A stretch of DNA of 64,000 bases from Tubulanus polymorphus (Eukaryota > Nemertea > Palaeonemertea > Tubulaniformes > Tubulanidae): positions 4,142,001 to 4,206,000 of the forward strand of contig NC_134036.1 of the NCBI RefSeq assembly GCF_964204645.1, given 5' to 3'. The position numbers were made by a program, and so were the translations under genes. The notes beneath the pieces are model-generated. The model was not told the DNA's origin. It made no database searches and worked only from the letters and a program-made list of their open reading frames with translations. Below, in pieces: positions 48,951 through 61,000 of this stretch. The number at the start of each line of letters is the position of its first letter. Position 1 is the first letter of the stretch.

Positions 48951-51900
48951 ATGTTGTTTGGTATGGAGCAGCGACTGAGAGCGCTGTTTATATCGTCGCT
49001 GATCGTCTGTCAAGATCGCATCGCACGCGCTGATCGCGCAGACTCTATCGAGGAATCGTCTGTGACGGTAAGTTCGTCTTGTAACAACACGTGGTACCCC
49101 CTAGATTCTACGTCCGGTTACATCGTTTCACCGAATTACCCTTCGTTAACGCGCGGTGTTGAATGTCGTTGGTTCGTCAACAGCTCTTTACCGGGGACTT
49201 TTCAGGCCCGAGTTTACCACGACATCGAGCCATCAATATTTTGCAGTGATAACTACCTTGTCGTCTATCAGTCTGATAACAGATTCTGTGGCAATGGTAA
49301 ACACGAAATTCGCCGTAACAATTCGATCCCATTGATGTTTAGAAGTAACGTCGATAGTGCACGAGGAAGTCGGGTTTATATCATATATCGTTATACACGA
49401 AGCCAATTGATTTTAAGTCACGACTGTAACTCCAATTTTTTGGGATTGGGACGATTGCAAACATCGAATGGATACCGATTTGTTTTAGATTTTTTCAATC
49501 ACCAGTGTCAACTATATTTAGAATGGCTCAGACTCCAGGATGGCTTCGCTTTGAATCTGACATTCAGCAACGTTAGCTTCGAATTATATCATATTGTTAA
49601 AACAGCTTCGATTAAGATTCACGACGGTTGGAACACCAGTAGCGAACCTATCGCTCATATACCTGAACAAAAAGGACTAACACCGTCTACGCTTTATACT
49701 AAAACAAACAAGGCCATCATCGGTCTGCCATCATTCGCATTAAAATTTCACTCAAAATTACATGTGCAGATTTACAAAATATCAGATTGGAACGTATCTA
49801 ATCCATTGATTCAGATCTATAATAACGAGTGGGGAGTGCTCATTCCCGATGACAACAGTTTACACATAATAACTCGATCAAAACACTTACACTGCTGGTC
49901 TATCACAGTGCAGGTGTTACAGTACGTCGTCTTCAACTGGCCACGTGATCTCGTCTCGTCCGGTGACGTCATCGGTGTATATAAACTAGAAGGGTTACGC
50001 GTTGTAGGAACTGATATTTTACTCGGTTACAACTACCTGCAATCACTGAGTGTCAAATCTGAAAGCTTTCTCGTCATACTGTGCGTTTTAAGGCCACAAG
50101 AATCAACAAAAAATCATATTGAAATAATCTACAAAATGGAATCGCTTTCGATGACCGATGTTAAGGTTTTTCGGCTACGAGTAAGTATACAATATTTTCA
50201 TATATTATAAATATATTTCAATAATATATATTTCATATATATTTATGTATTTATAAAACAATTATTTCTCCGATATTATTCAAAACACAGATTATGAATT
50301 CTAAAACTTGGCAACTTTTTCTACAGAATTTGGAGTTTATAAAACCTTTTCGAATGTTCCCAACGAAAAACAAACCGATAGTGACGTATCGCGCAAATAT
50401 ATTGAAGCTCACATCGAAATCTAATGTCCATGAATATGGTTTGCGCATGTTGGTTTTATCAGAGAACTGCGAGCGAGCTGGATTTTACATATACGACGGT
50501 GGTAATTTCACGGCTAGACGATACGGTCCGTATTGTCCTCGTTCAACTAGGTACGACCGTAACGTCGTCAGTCTGATTACATCAGGCGGATCAGTAACTG
50601 TACTAGCGTACGCCTACAAATGGGACGGACAGCTGACCGAAGACAGCGAATTGGAACGCCCCTTTCTCAAATTTCAACCGACCGACTGTGTCGGGTACGT
50701 CCTCCAGGAGGGAGAACGGCAGGTCAACATGACGTCACATTGTCTCGTGATTACACCTGAAAATCGACGCCTTCCTTTGAGACATATTTACATATTATCA
50801 AAACACGAATATCAAATTGACCGTTGTTTTACTGGAAAATGGAGGAGATCTTGCAAAAGATTTACAACTTTTAAAAGTCGATTTCTCAATAACAGTCTCG
50901 TATTAAACACGGTTAGGCTTGACAACGAATTCAAGTTCTGGCAATCTCCATTCATAGTTAAAGTACGTCGTAAATGCCAAAGTTTGAAGCGGGCCGATTC
51001 AAGTGGTGCCGGAACGTTTTTACCGGATAAAGATGATTGCGGAATCGTGCAGTCACCGAACTACCCGGGATATGCAGGCTTATTTGCTCAAGCGCTTCGC
51101 TATACATTCGATACTAGATACGTAGGAAGCGCAATTAAATACAGATACTACAGATTCGTTATCAAATATATCGACATAACGCCGTGTTTAAGGATATCTT
51201 TAATGGACAGAGATCCGATCGAGTTTGTTCAACAAATGGACGATTATATCAACGGAAGGCAGATGCACGTCACGCGGAAAATCTGTAAAATTAACCATCC
51301 GTTACTTGGCGGCGTATTTCACAGTTTAATGAATGGTGGCTTCCATTTCGACATAAAAGGCAGAGCCCCGACATTTCAGATACAATACACATTAGAAGCA
51401 TCGTCACCGATCGAAGCGAATCGCTGTCAATCGGGATTCTTTGATTCTGGAATTTCATGCATACGATATATGAGAGGTGAGCGTCTGAATTGGGAGAATG
51501 CTGAATTGTATTGTAGACAGAAGTACGCGGGACATCTACTCAGTATCAACTCAGAACAGGAAATGGCGGCTATCAAGACGTTATTCGCTACGAAACTTCT
51601 TCGTCATGCTTATTCACAGAAAACCCTCATAATGCTGATTGGATTAAAGCTGCAGGTGACAACCCTAAGTATTGAAGATTAGTAACAAAAAGTTTTGGAT
51701 TTACCATCTGGATAGAATGTTTCTACATAATTTCAGAGAACATGCATTAATGTTTTGTAATACTCTTTTGAATGAATCTCCGAAGACGAATTCAAACGGC
51801 AGTATAACTGCAGATCGTTCGACGTTCATCGTCAATACTGTGTCTTTTTTGCTCTTGAATGCAGCTTTTACTGAAATATGTTTTAATGTATAATGTGTAA

Positions 51901-54900
51901 AAATATATTATGCTTCTGCTTTTCAGCCGAATATAAGCCAATACTTTTGGTCCGATGGAAAACCATTGAGCTATACGGAGTGGTATGAACCTACAAATAA
52001 CGAAACGATACCAGAAGTTATTCGAGGTTTGATATCACCTCTAAGAAAACAACCGATAAATGACGTCAATATGCCGTGCACGGCGATGATACTAGATAAT
52101 CCACGAGGTTCGGCGAACTGGGTTCGATTCCCGTGTCTTATCGAGGAGGTTCATACGACGTTTGTTTGCGAATCGGATAGAAATGAAATAAAGCACGATG
52201 TTAATATGAATAGATACGAAAATGAAAATAAAGATACCGATGTAAATGATTTATTTCCAAAGCTAGACGACACCAAATTAAGCTGTGTACGGGGAATGGT
52301 AGTTATAGCAGGACGATGTTATCAAATACTGACAAATTGGAACGAAAATCGAAGTTTAGATATTGTAAGCGCGAGAGAAATGTGTCGTGGTATCAGCGGT
52401 GATATAGGTGTGATTCCTTTAACTGTAAATTTCGTAAACTTTTTAGTCACTACGTTTCAATATCAACACCAATATGGCGCCATATTAGTAATGAATGGGT
52501 ACGGCAGAGCCATAGTGATACAGCCATTGCTGACCAGGGACTATATCACCTACCATCATTCATTGGTTTGGTCCTTCAAAACCACCGAAAGTGCAGAACT
52601 TGGTGATGTGCATTCTGTATTATGTTCCTACAATGGAACTGGTGATGACTTGGCTTCTATAAGCGGTTGTAAATCGTGGCAGTTTAAATGTAACGATCAA
52701 AGATGTATCAGTGACCATCGCGTATGTGATACCAGACACGACTGTCAACACGGTGAAGATGAACTCAATTGTACGGATATCAATTTACACAGTCAGTTTC
52801 AATGCGATGATGGTCAGGTGATATCAATGAGTGGATTCTGCGATTTCATACAGGATTGTGTAGATAGTTCTGATGAAGAATCTTGTATTCATCCACCGTG
52901 TTTGTCCGGGCAATTTCGTTGTAGTAACGGTCAATGTGTCGGTAAGACTGGAATTTGTGATGGAGTAACTAATTGTGAAGACGACTCCGATGAAATGGGA
53001 TGCACTGCTGAACTATGTCAGGGCTTCGTGTGTAACAGTGGAGACTGTATCAGTTCTAAGTTGTATCAGGATGGTGTCGTGGATTGCAGTGGGAGCCTTG
53101 AAGAAGATGAGTTAGTAACAACTAGTGTTACAGTGAATCCTACGGTCCAGTGCAATGATGAAAACCACTGTACGACTAACTTCACTAATCTATGCACAGA
53201 AGCTGATGAACAAAGATGTTCTTTTAATTCTCCTCATTGTTATTCAAGACGCCACAGATGTATTCTGGAAAGACTGGTCAATAGTTTCCCAGTTTGTAGA
53301 AATCTTGAGCACGTATTAAGATGTGAAGAATTTGAATGTCCAGCTAGTACCGTAAAATGTCCATCTTCGTACTGTATACCGATCAGACAAGTGTGCGATG
53401 GTCAATCAGATTGTCCTAATTCAGAAGATGAGTTAAACTGCGAGACATTTTCATGTCCAGGAATGTTTAAATGTGGTCAGGAAAGTCGTTGTATTCCACA
53501 ATCTGAAGTTTGTGATGGTGTTGTTAATTGTAAAAATACAACTGATGACGAGGCTTTCTGTAACGTCACGTGTCCTAGTCGTTGTCAATGTCAAGGTCAT
53601 TCAGTAGACTGTAGGAATGTTGGTTTTATAGATATTACTGGTCTCATCACGATATCAACTCGAATCCTAATTTTGTCCAATAACAGCCTTCTTTTTAATG
53701 CGTCAACATTTTCTCCTTTCGTCTATCTTCGCATGCTCAACCTTTCCTCAAATAAATTGTCTCAAATTCTACCAAATTCATTCACAAACCTGCATAATCT
53801 ACGAACGTTAGACCTTACGTATAACTCGATTACATCCTTTTCAACTAATGCATTCAACGGTTTGTATAGATTAAAAGAGCTTTTCATAACTGGAAATCCA
53901 ATTCGATATTTAGAAGATGGTAGCTTTAATGGTTTAATCTCGCTTTCCAGTTTAGACCTTCACGGACTGTACATTGCAATACTTACCGCTAATGTATTCA
54001 AAGGTTTATCCTCAATGACTTCATTGAATATCAGCAGCAATAGAATTGATTTCATATCGGAATATGCCTTTTCTGGTTTACGCGAACTATTGCATCTTGA
54101 TTTATCTAACAATTCCAAATACATTTCCACAGAAATAGGCGTTTTCGACAATCTGACATCATTAGTCTCGCTAACGTCTGATGCTTACAAATTTTGCTGC
54201 ATGGCTCCGAATGTTGACCAGTGCCTTCCTGAAGCCGATCCGTTTTCCTCCTGTTCTGACTTGATGGGTAACACAGTTCTCAGAGCTATCATCTGGGTCA
54301 TCGCCGCGTTCAGTTTCTCCGCGAACAGTATCGTCATTTTACTTCGCATTCAACTACCATCATCCGAAACGCGTAACACATCTTCCGACATCCTCATCAC
54401 AAATCTCGCAGCCTGCGATTTCATGATGTCGATTTATTTGTTCTTGATCGCCGGTGCCGATAACGTTTACAAAGGAGTCTATTTTCTAAATTCAGAAATT
54501 TGGACCGACAGTTCGTTGTGTCGTTTTGCCGGGGTTTTAGTTACTATCTCTTGTGAAGGATCTTTGACATTCTTGCTTCTCCTCACGCGTCATCGATACT
54601 CGAACATCGTCGACCCATTTTCCGATAGTGTGATGATCACTCCTAAACACCTCACCAGTATTTGCTGCCTTTGCTGGATCATTTTGAGTATAGTTTCTTT
54701 GTTACCGTTGTCACAATCGCCGTACTTCGGTACGAAGTTCTACGGCACTACCGGAGTTTGTTTGCCTATGAATTTACTTTCGATCGACGTCAAAGCCTGG
54801 CATTATTCATTGGCTATTTTTGCTGCGTCGAACTCGGTCGTACTTGCTACAATAATGTGTACTTATGCCCAAATGTACAGATTCGTATCTGGAAGCAGAT

Positions 54901-55178
54901 CCGGTTCTGGTAGAGCTGATCCTACCGAACTGGTTTTGGCACGCAGGAGTTTGGTGATAAATCTTTGTAATTTATTTTGTTGGCTGCCGTTAATCACCGT
55001 TCAGTTTTGCGCGGTACTCCGCGTGGACATACCGAATCAGGTGGCGGCTTGGCTGGCGGTTCTTTTTTTACCGATCAACTCGTCCCTCAATCCTATTCTT
55101 TACACCATACTGACGATTGATATAAAATCCGTACGAGCAAAGAACAAACGCCTCCGCAGACAGAGAAGAATTCTCTAA
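48951..55178 (+). CDS. Receptor copy E: CUB / C-type lectin / LDLa / LRR / 7TM receptor, second subgroup
   Basis: Exons 48951-50180, about 50327-51655 and 51927-55178 give about 1936 residues; donors are CGA/GTAAGT and CAG/GTGACA. Exon 2 may instead start at 50291 after CACAG. Both acceptors keep phase 0, but the one at 50327 (CTACAG) is shared with F and gives the same exon length as B. ATG 48951 (or 48963) opens the signal peptide. Order as in B: CUB (SPNYPS), degenerate CUBs, canonical CUB (CGIVQSPNYPG), two lectin-like domains with an acidic linker (ENENKDTDVND), six LDLa, LRRs, KFCCMAP hinge, 7TM with HRY for DRY and NPILYT. The tail (RRQRRIL) is longer than in A-D. The signal peptide, parts of the CUB region and the hinge are almost the same at DNA level as in B-D, while CUB2, the second lectin domain and the LRRs are diverged. 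Predicted surface receptor. Confidence 0.86.
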
Positions 55179-56376
55179 AATGAATTTTTACCGACAAACA
55201 TCATTAAACTGTTCAATGCACATTCATATCTCATGTAATGACACATTTTAGTGGTCTACCTTTCTCAGTGCTGTTTTAAAATTAAATCGTGTTAGCTCCC
55301 ATGATCAAGTGTACCGGTCATTAGCCATACGATCAATGTGAATGCTTCAGTCTTGATTCCTTGATCTCTTGATAACTATACATTTTCCCTATGCAGGTCA
55401 TATATATCTTAGATCAGCTTACGCATCGAGCATTTTGAGTCCCTGTTGTAGAAGACGTAATTATCAACACACAAGACAGATACCGGTACCACTTTTTATC
55501 AGTGTTTTCATTAGCACACAGTAGATACTACTTTTATTATATATGGTTCGTAGAGATTAGATCATATCTTGACTGAAATACAAAAAGCACTGGTTTGCAC
55601 GCACCGTTCTCGAGACGAGATATCGTATTCTACGTTTACGTGTAATTTATAGAAGATAGTGTCACTTTGACAAATTTGGTCAGTGCCAAACTACTGAATA
55701 CTAATACAGATCTTGATACGGGTCCAACCAGCTTTGTCGATGGAAAAGCTAGCCGAACAATCTCGGCATAGCGTCGACAACATTCGTGCCGGTTGATATT
55801 GCGCACTAATTATACGTTGTACAAATGGAAGGTCCCCAATTGATGTTGCATCCAGGTCAGGGCCTCTTTATATATAGAAAGTAATCCTGATTGATTGAAA
55901 ATGAATTCACGTATAGCGCACGGGCACCGGGCATTCTAAATAAGACTGGAAAAGAAGTGCACGATATGCAGTACACGATGTTGGAGTATCTCACAACCTC
56001 ATATAACCTGATAGACGTTGTATTAAAGAAATAAAAACAAATCACCGAAAGTCTTTGTGTTGCGTTTGTTAAATGACCTCTGAGTTGTAGTGGTTCGAGG
56101 AAGGTCTTCTCACAATAGATTATGTTGATATTGCTACCAAGAACGACCCAAGAAAACCTGACGAGAAAATAAAATTGCATAGCTCTGGTCACGAGAGGTA
56201 ACTGGGTTCTTCCACGAGATATTCTACGGATCTTAAGCATGGGATTTGAAATTTAAGATAATATTATACGCAAAATGGATATCTGCCAGTGCGTGCTGCT
56301 TTTCATTCAATTTCTTTATTCTCTTAACCTGTCAGTATCTTTCTACGGAGTCGAGAAGATACATAATATCCGTGGT

Positions 56377-56482
56377 AAGATTGAAAAATCCCACAATAAT
56401 TCAGTCAAAGATGTAAAGTTCTTGAATAGGAGAGTATAATATATTTTGTTCAACGTTTCGGCTAAATACTGTTAGCCGTCAT
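56377..56482. mobile_element. Single arm of the foldback element family
   Basis: Contains AATTCAGTCAAAGATG, AAAGTTCT, CAACGTTTCGGCTAAATACT and GTTAGCCGTCAT. It matches the left arm of 39521-39606 and, in reverse, its right arm. It ends where the repeat shared with 45600 begins, so one half was lost or the element is part of a larger one. Confidence 0.5.
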
Positions 56483-56900
56483 GAAGACAAAATATCCCAT
56501 GCATGAAAGCCTATCGCATTGAAATATTCGTAGATAGTTAGTAGTCTCCGTAGTGGATAGGCTGCACTAGGTGAAATGGTTGCCTTCACCCAGGTTAGAT
56601 ATGTTCTTCGCTGTACTTTGCTGATATTCCCGCGTATTGTATTTTACTGATAACGATTGCGTCTGAATACAATTAATAAGCGGGCATAATAAACATCGAA
56701 ACCTACGTTTTAGAATGGAAACGAGATAGAATTCGAATGCCGCTAGTAGTAACCAGAATGCCTCTCCCGCAATGGAAATTCAGTGGCAAAGTCAAGAAAG
56801 ACTTTCGCAGTTTTATATCTGTGTTTTTTAAGGAGGGTTTACTTTACATTTTAATTACTATTTGAAATTGGCGTTCGCATTTTTAACGTTACCCTAAAGG
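56483..56900 (+). repeat. Diverged copy of the 45600-45998 repeat
   Basis: Shares GACAAAATATCCCA, GCTGATATTCCCG, GTATTGTATTTTAC, TACGTTTTAGAAT, GATAGAATTCGAATG and CAATGGAAATTCAG in the same order with the region upstream of E. The tRNA-like boxes have decayed here. Confidence 0.6.
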
Positions 56901-57375
56901 GCTTAATCAGAATTAAAACGGGAGCCCGAATTATTCTTACTGAGAGATGGAATGAAACAGGTCTTCTTCCTGATTAACTGTTTTTTTAAATTTCTTTCGT
57001 TTGCAGCAGCTTTAAAAGTCATCCTCTTGATACAAGTATAGATTCGTAAAATGGGGTATCAGAACTGTTGTACTGTGCAGAGGAACGACATTTTAAAACG
57101 CATATGAATCGGACAACATGACGGTTAGGACACATTTGGTTTTGGGACACAAAAAGACGTGCTTGATTTCTATAAACAGGTAGGGTTTTTTGTGCGTAAA
57201 ACTTTGTGTAAAATCTAGAATTTGAGCCTTCGGGGACGGATCCGGGGCAGACTTTGACAGGAGTACAAACAATCGTAAAACGCATATGTACTATAAAGGG
57301 CAAGTTAAGGATCCACGCAGCCAAAACAAGGTTCTGGGCAATTTTGAAAAATCATACGATTCCTTTGAAGAATCT

Positions 57376-57490
57376 GTGGCCAGGGGTTGTGTTGGCGTGA
57401 GCTACGGCTGGCGGCAATCGAACCCCGGCAGGCAAGGATGTCACCAACGCAACGCAAGTGTCGAAGTAGCCGTTCTGAAAATGTGCGTAA
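57376..57490 (-). mobile_element. tRNA-related SINE-like repeat upstream of F
   Basis: The - strand reads GTTGGTGACATCC, TTGCCTGCC and GGTTCGATTGC (57424-57414). The last fits the tRNA B-box pattern GGTTCGANNCC except at one base. It matches 48275-48390 in position and orientation relative to the next receptor gene, so it was probably copied with it. Confidence 0.45.
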
Positions 57491-58052
57491 TCGTTGCGTT
57501 TCCAGCGCACTATTACTTTTTATCGATGTTGTCGAGCGGTATCGATTTTAAGGAAAATATTTCGCGTCTCATCAGAGGTAACTTGCACTTACAAATATCT
57601 GATTCTTACATCTACTTTCTCTCAAGTATGCGCATTATACTAGTATTCCGTACAGATACCTCGCGCGGTATTCGAAAGACGTGTATCCTAGCGGGCATGT
57701 TTTCATGAAAGATGAATAAATATCCAGAAAACCTGAACGAAGCGAAAATAACTTGAGTATTTTTTAAGATGATAATTGGACATATATTTTTACGCCATGC
57801 GCGGAAACATAAAACTAGAAATCGTTGCACAGATAGATGGTAATTACTGTGAAGTTGATCTAAGCCTATGCGCACGCTAATGACAGAATGGATAAAATAT
57901 TTACGAAATTGCTGGATTCTGATTTGAGCAAATAATTCATTTCACTAGTAGGGAGTTTACAATTCTACATCATTTACAGACAGAAGTTGAAGATCTGTGG
58001 ACAACCAAGCAGAGTTTGGATCGTGGAAGTGTTTGCTCGTTGTATCGTGTTG

Positions 58053-61000
58053 ATGTTGTTCGGTATGGAGCAGCGACTGAGAGCGCTGTTTATATCGTCG
58101 CTGATCGTCTGTCGAGTTCGCATCGCGCGCGCTGATCGCGCAGACTCTATCGAGGAATCGTCTGTGACGGTAAGTTCGTCTTGTAACAACACGTGGTACC
58201 CGTTAGATTCTACGTCCGGTTACATCGTTTCACCGAATTATCCTTCGTTAACGCGCGGTGTTGAATGTCGTTGGTTCGTCAACAGCTCTTTATCGGGGAC
58301 TTTTCAGGCCCGAGTTTACCATGACATCGAGCCGTCCATATTCTGTAGTGATAACTACCTTCTCGTCTATGAGTCTGTTAACAGATTCTGTGGCGATGGT
58401 AAACATGAAATTCGACGTAACAATTCGATCTCGTTGATGTTTAGAAGTAACGTCGATAGTGCACGAGGAAGTCGGGTTTATATCATATACACATATCGTT
58501 ATACACGAAGCCAATTGATTTTAAGTCACGACTGTAAATCCACTACTTTTAGATTGGGACGATTGCAAACATCGAAGGGATACCGATTTATTTTAGAGTT
58601 TTCCAATCACCAGTGTCGACTATATTTAGAATGGCTCAGACTCCAGGATGGCTTCGCTTTGAACCTGACATTCAGCGACGTTAGCTTCGAATTGTTTCCT
58701 ATTGTTAAAATAGTTTCGATTAAAATTCACGACGGTTGGAACACTAGTAGCGAACCTATAGCTCATATACCTGAACAAAAAGGACTACCACCATCTACGT
58801 TTTATACTAAAACAAACAAGGCCATCGTCGGTATGCCACCATTCGAATTCAAATTTCACTCAAAATTACTTGTGCAGATTTACAAAATATCAGATTGGAA
58901 CCTAACTAATCCATTGATTCAGATCTATAATAACGAGTCGGGAGTGCTCATTCCCGATGACAACAGTTTACACGTTGTAACTCGATCAAAACACTTACAC
59001 TGCTGGTCTATCACAGTGCAGGTGTTACAGTACGTCGTCTTCAACTGGACACGTAACCTCGTCTCGTTCGGTGACATCATCGGTGTATACAAACTAGAAG
59101 GGTTACGCGTTGTAGGAACTGATATTTTACTCGGTTACAACTACCTGCAATCACTGAGTGTCAAATCTGAAGGCTTTCTCGTCATACTGTGCGTTTTAAG
59201 GCCACAAGAATCAACAAAAAATCATATTGAAATAATCTACAAAATGGAATCGCTTTCGATGACCGATGTTAAGGTTTTTTGGCTACGAGTAAGTATACAA
59301 TATCATTTACATAAAACACTATTCCTCGAAAATACTATAAAACGCACAATTTAGAATTCGAAAACTTTTTCTACAGAATATGGTGTTTATTAATCCTTTT
59401 CGGCTGTTCCCAATGAAGAACAATCCGGTAAGGACGTTTCGCACAAATATATTGCCGATAGTGACGTATCGCGCAAATATATTGAAGCTCACATCGAAAT
59501 CTAATGTCCATGAATATGGTTTACGCATGTTGGTTATATCAGAGAACTGCGAGCGAGCTGGATTTTATATATACGACGGTGGTAATTTCACGGCTAGACG
59601 ATACGGTCCGTATTGTCCTCGTTCAACTAGGTACGACCGTAACGTCGTCAGTCTGATTACATCAAGCGGATCGGTTACTGTACTAGCATACGCCCACAAA
59701 TGGGAAGGACAGTTGACCGAAGATAACGAATTGCATCGCCCCTTTCTCAGATTTCAACCAACCGACTGTGACGGGTATGTCCTCCAGGATGGAGAACGGC
59801 AGGTCAACATGACGTCACATTGTCTCGTGATTACACCTGAAAATCGACGCCTTCCTGTGGGACATATTAACATATTATCAGAGCACGAATATCAAATTGA
59901 CCGATGTTCTACTGGAATATGGAGGAGCTCTTCGTGCAAAATATCTACAACTGTAAAAAGCCAATTTCTCAATAACAGTCTCGTATTAAATACGGTTAGT
60001 CTTAGCAGCGAAAACATCTTCTGGCAATTTCCATTTATAGTGAAAGTGCGTCATAAATGCCAAAGTTTGAAGCGGGCCGATTCAAGTAGTGGGCATATCG
60101 GTATGTTTTTACCGGATAAAGATGATTGCGGAATCGTGCAGTCACCGAACTACCCGGGTAAAGCAGGCTTATTTGCTCAATCACTTCGCTATACATACAA
60201 TACTAGATACGTAGGAAGCGCAATTAAATACAGATACTACAGATTCGTAATCAAATATATCGACATAACGCCGTGTTCAAGGTTATCTATAATGGACAAA
60301 AATCCGATCGAGTTTGTTCAACAAATGGACGATTATATCAACGGAAGGCAGATGCACGTCACGCGGAAAATCTGTAAAATTAACCATCCGTTACTTGGCG
60401 GCGTATTTCACAGTTTAATTAATGGTGGCTTCCATTTCGACATAAAAGGCAGAGCCCCGACATTTCAGATACAATACACATTAGAAGCATCGTCACAGAT
60501 CGAAGCGAATCGCTGTCAATCGGGATTCTTTGATACTGGAATTTCATGCATACGATATATGAGAGGTGAGCGTCTGAATTGGGAGAATGCTGAATTGTAT
60601 TGTAGACAGAAGTACGCGGGACATCTACTCAGTATCAACTCAGAACAGGAAATGGCGGCTATCAAGACGTTATTCGCTACGAAACTTCTTCGTCATGCTT
60701 ATTCACAGAAAACCCTCATAATGCTGATTGGATTAAAGCTGCAGGTGACAACCCTAAGTATTGAAGATTAGTAACAAAAAGTTTTGGATTTAGCATCTGG
60801 ATAGAATGTTTCTACATAATTTCAGAGAACATGCATTAATGTTTTGTAATACTCTTTTGAATGAATCTCCGAAGACGAATTCAAACGGCAGTATAACTGC
60901 AGATCGTTCGACGTTCATCGTCAATATTGTGTCTTTTTTGCTCTTGAATGTAGCTTTTACTGAAATATGTTTTAATGTATAATGTGTAAAAATATATTAT

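Larger units (their letters stand above)
55179..58052. other. Intergenic E-F
   Basis: No gene seen. ATTAAA near 55278 and AATAAA near 56025 are possible poly(A) signals for E. A foldback arm lies at 56377-56482, then a repeat related to 45600-45998, a tRNA-related repeat at 57376-57490 and about 450 bp of upstream sequence shared with E (from about 57590). Confidence 0.55.

Noticed and set aside
51672-51893. 73-codon open frame between exons 2 and 3 of E
   Set aside because: It lies fully within the 271-bp intron bounded by CAG/GTGACA and TTTCAG, which F shares.
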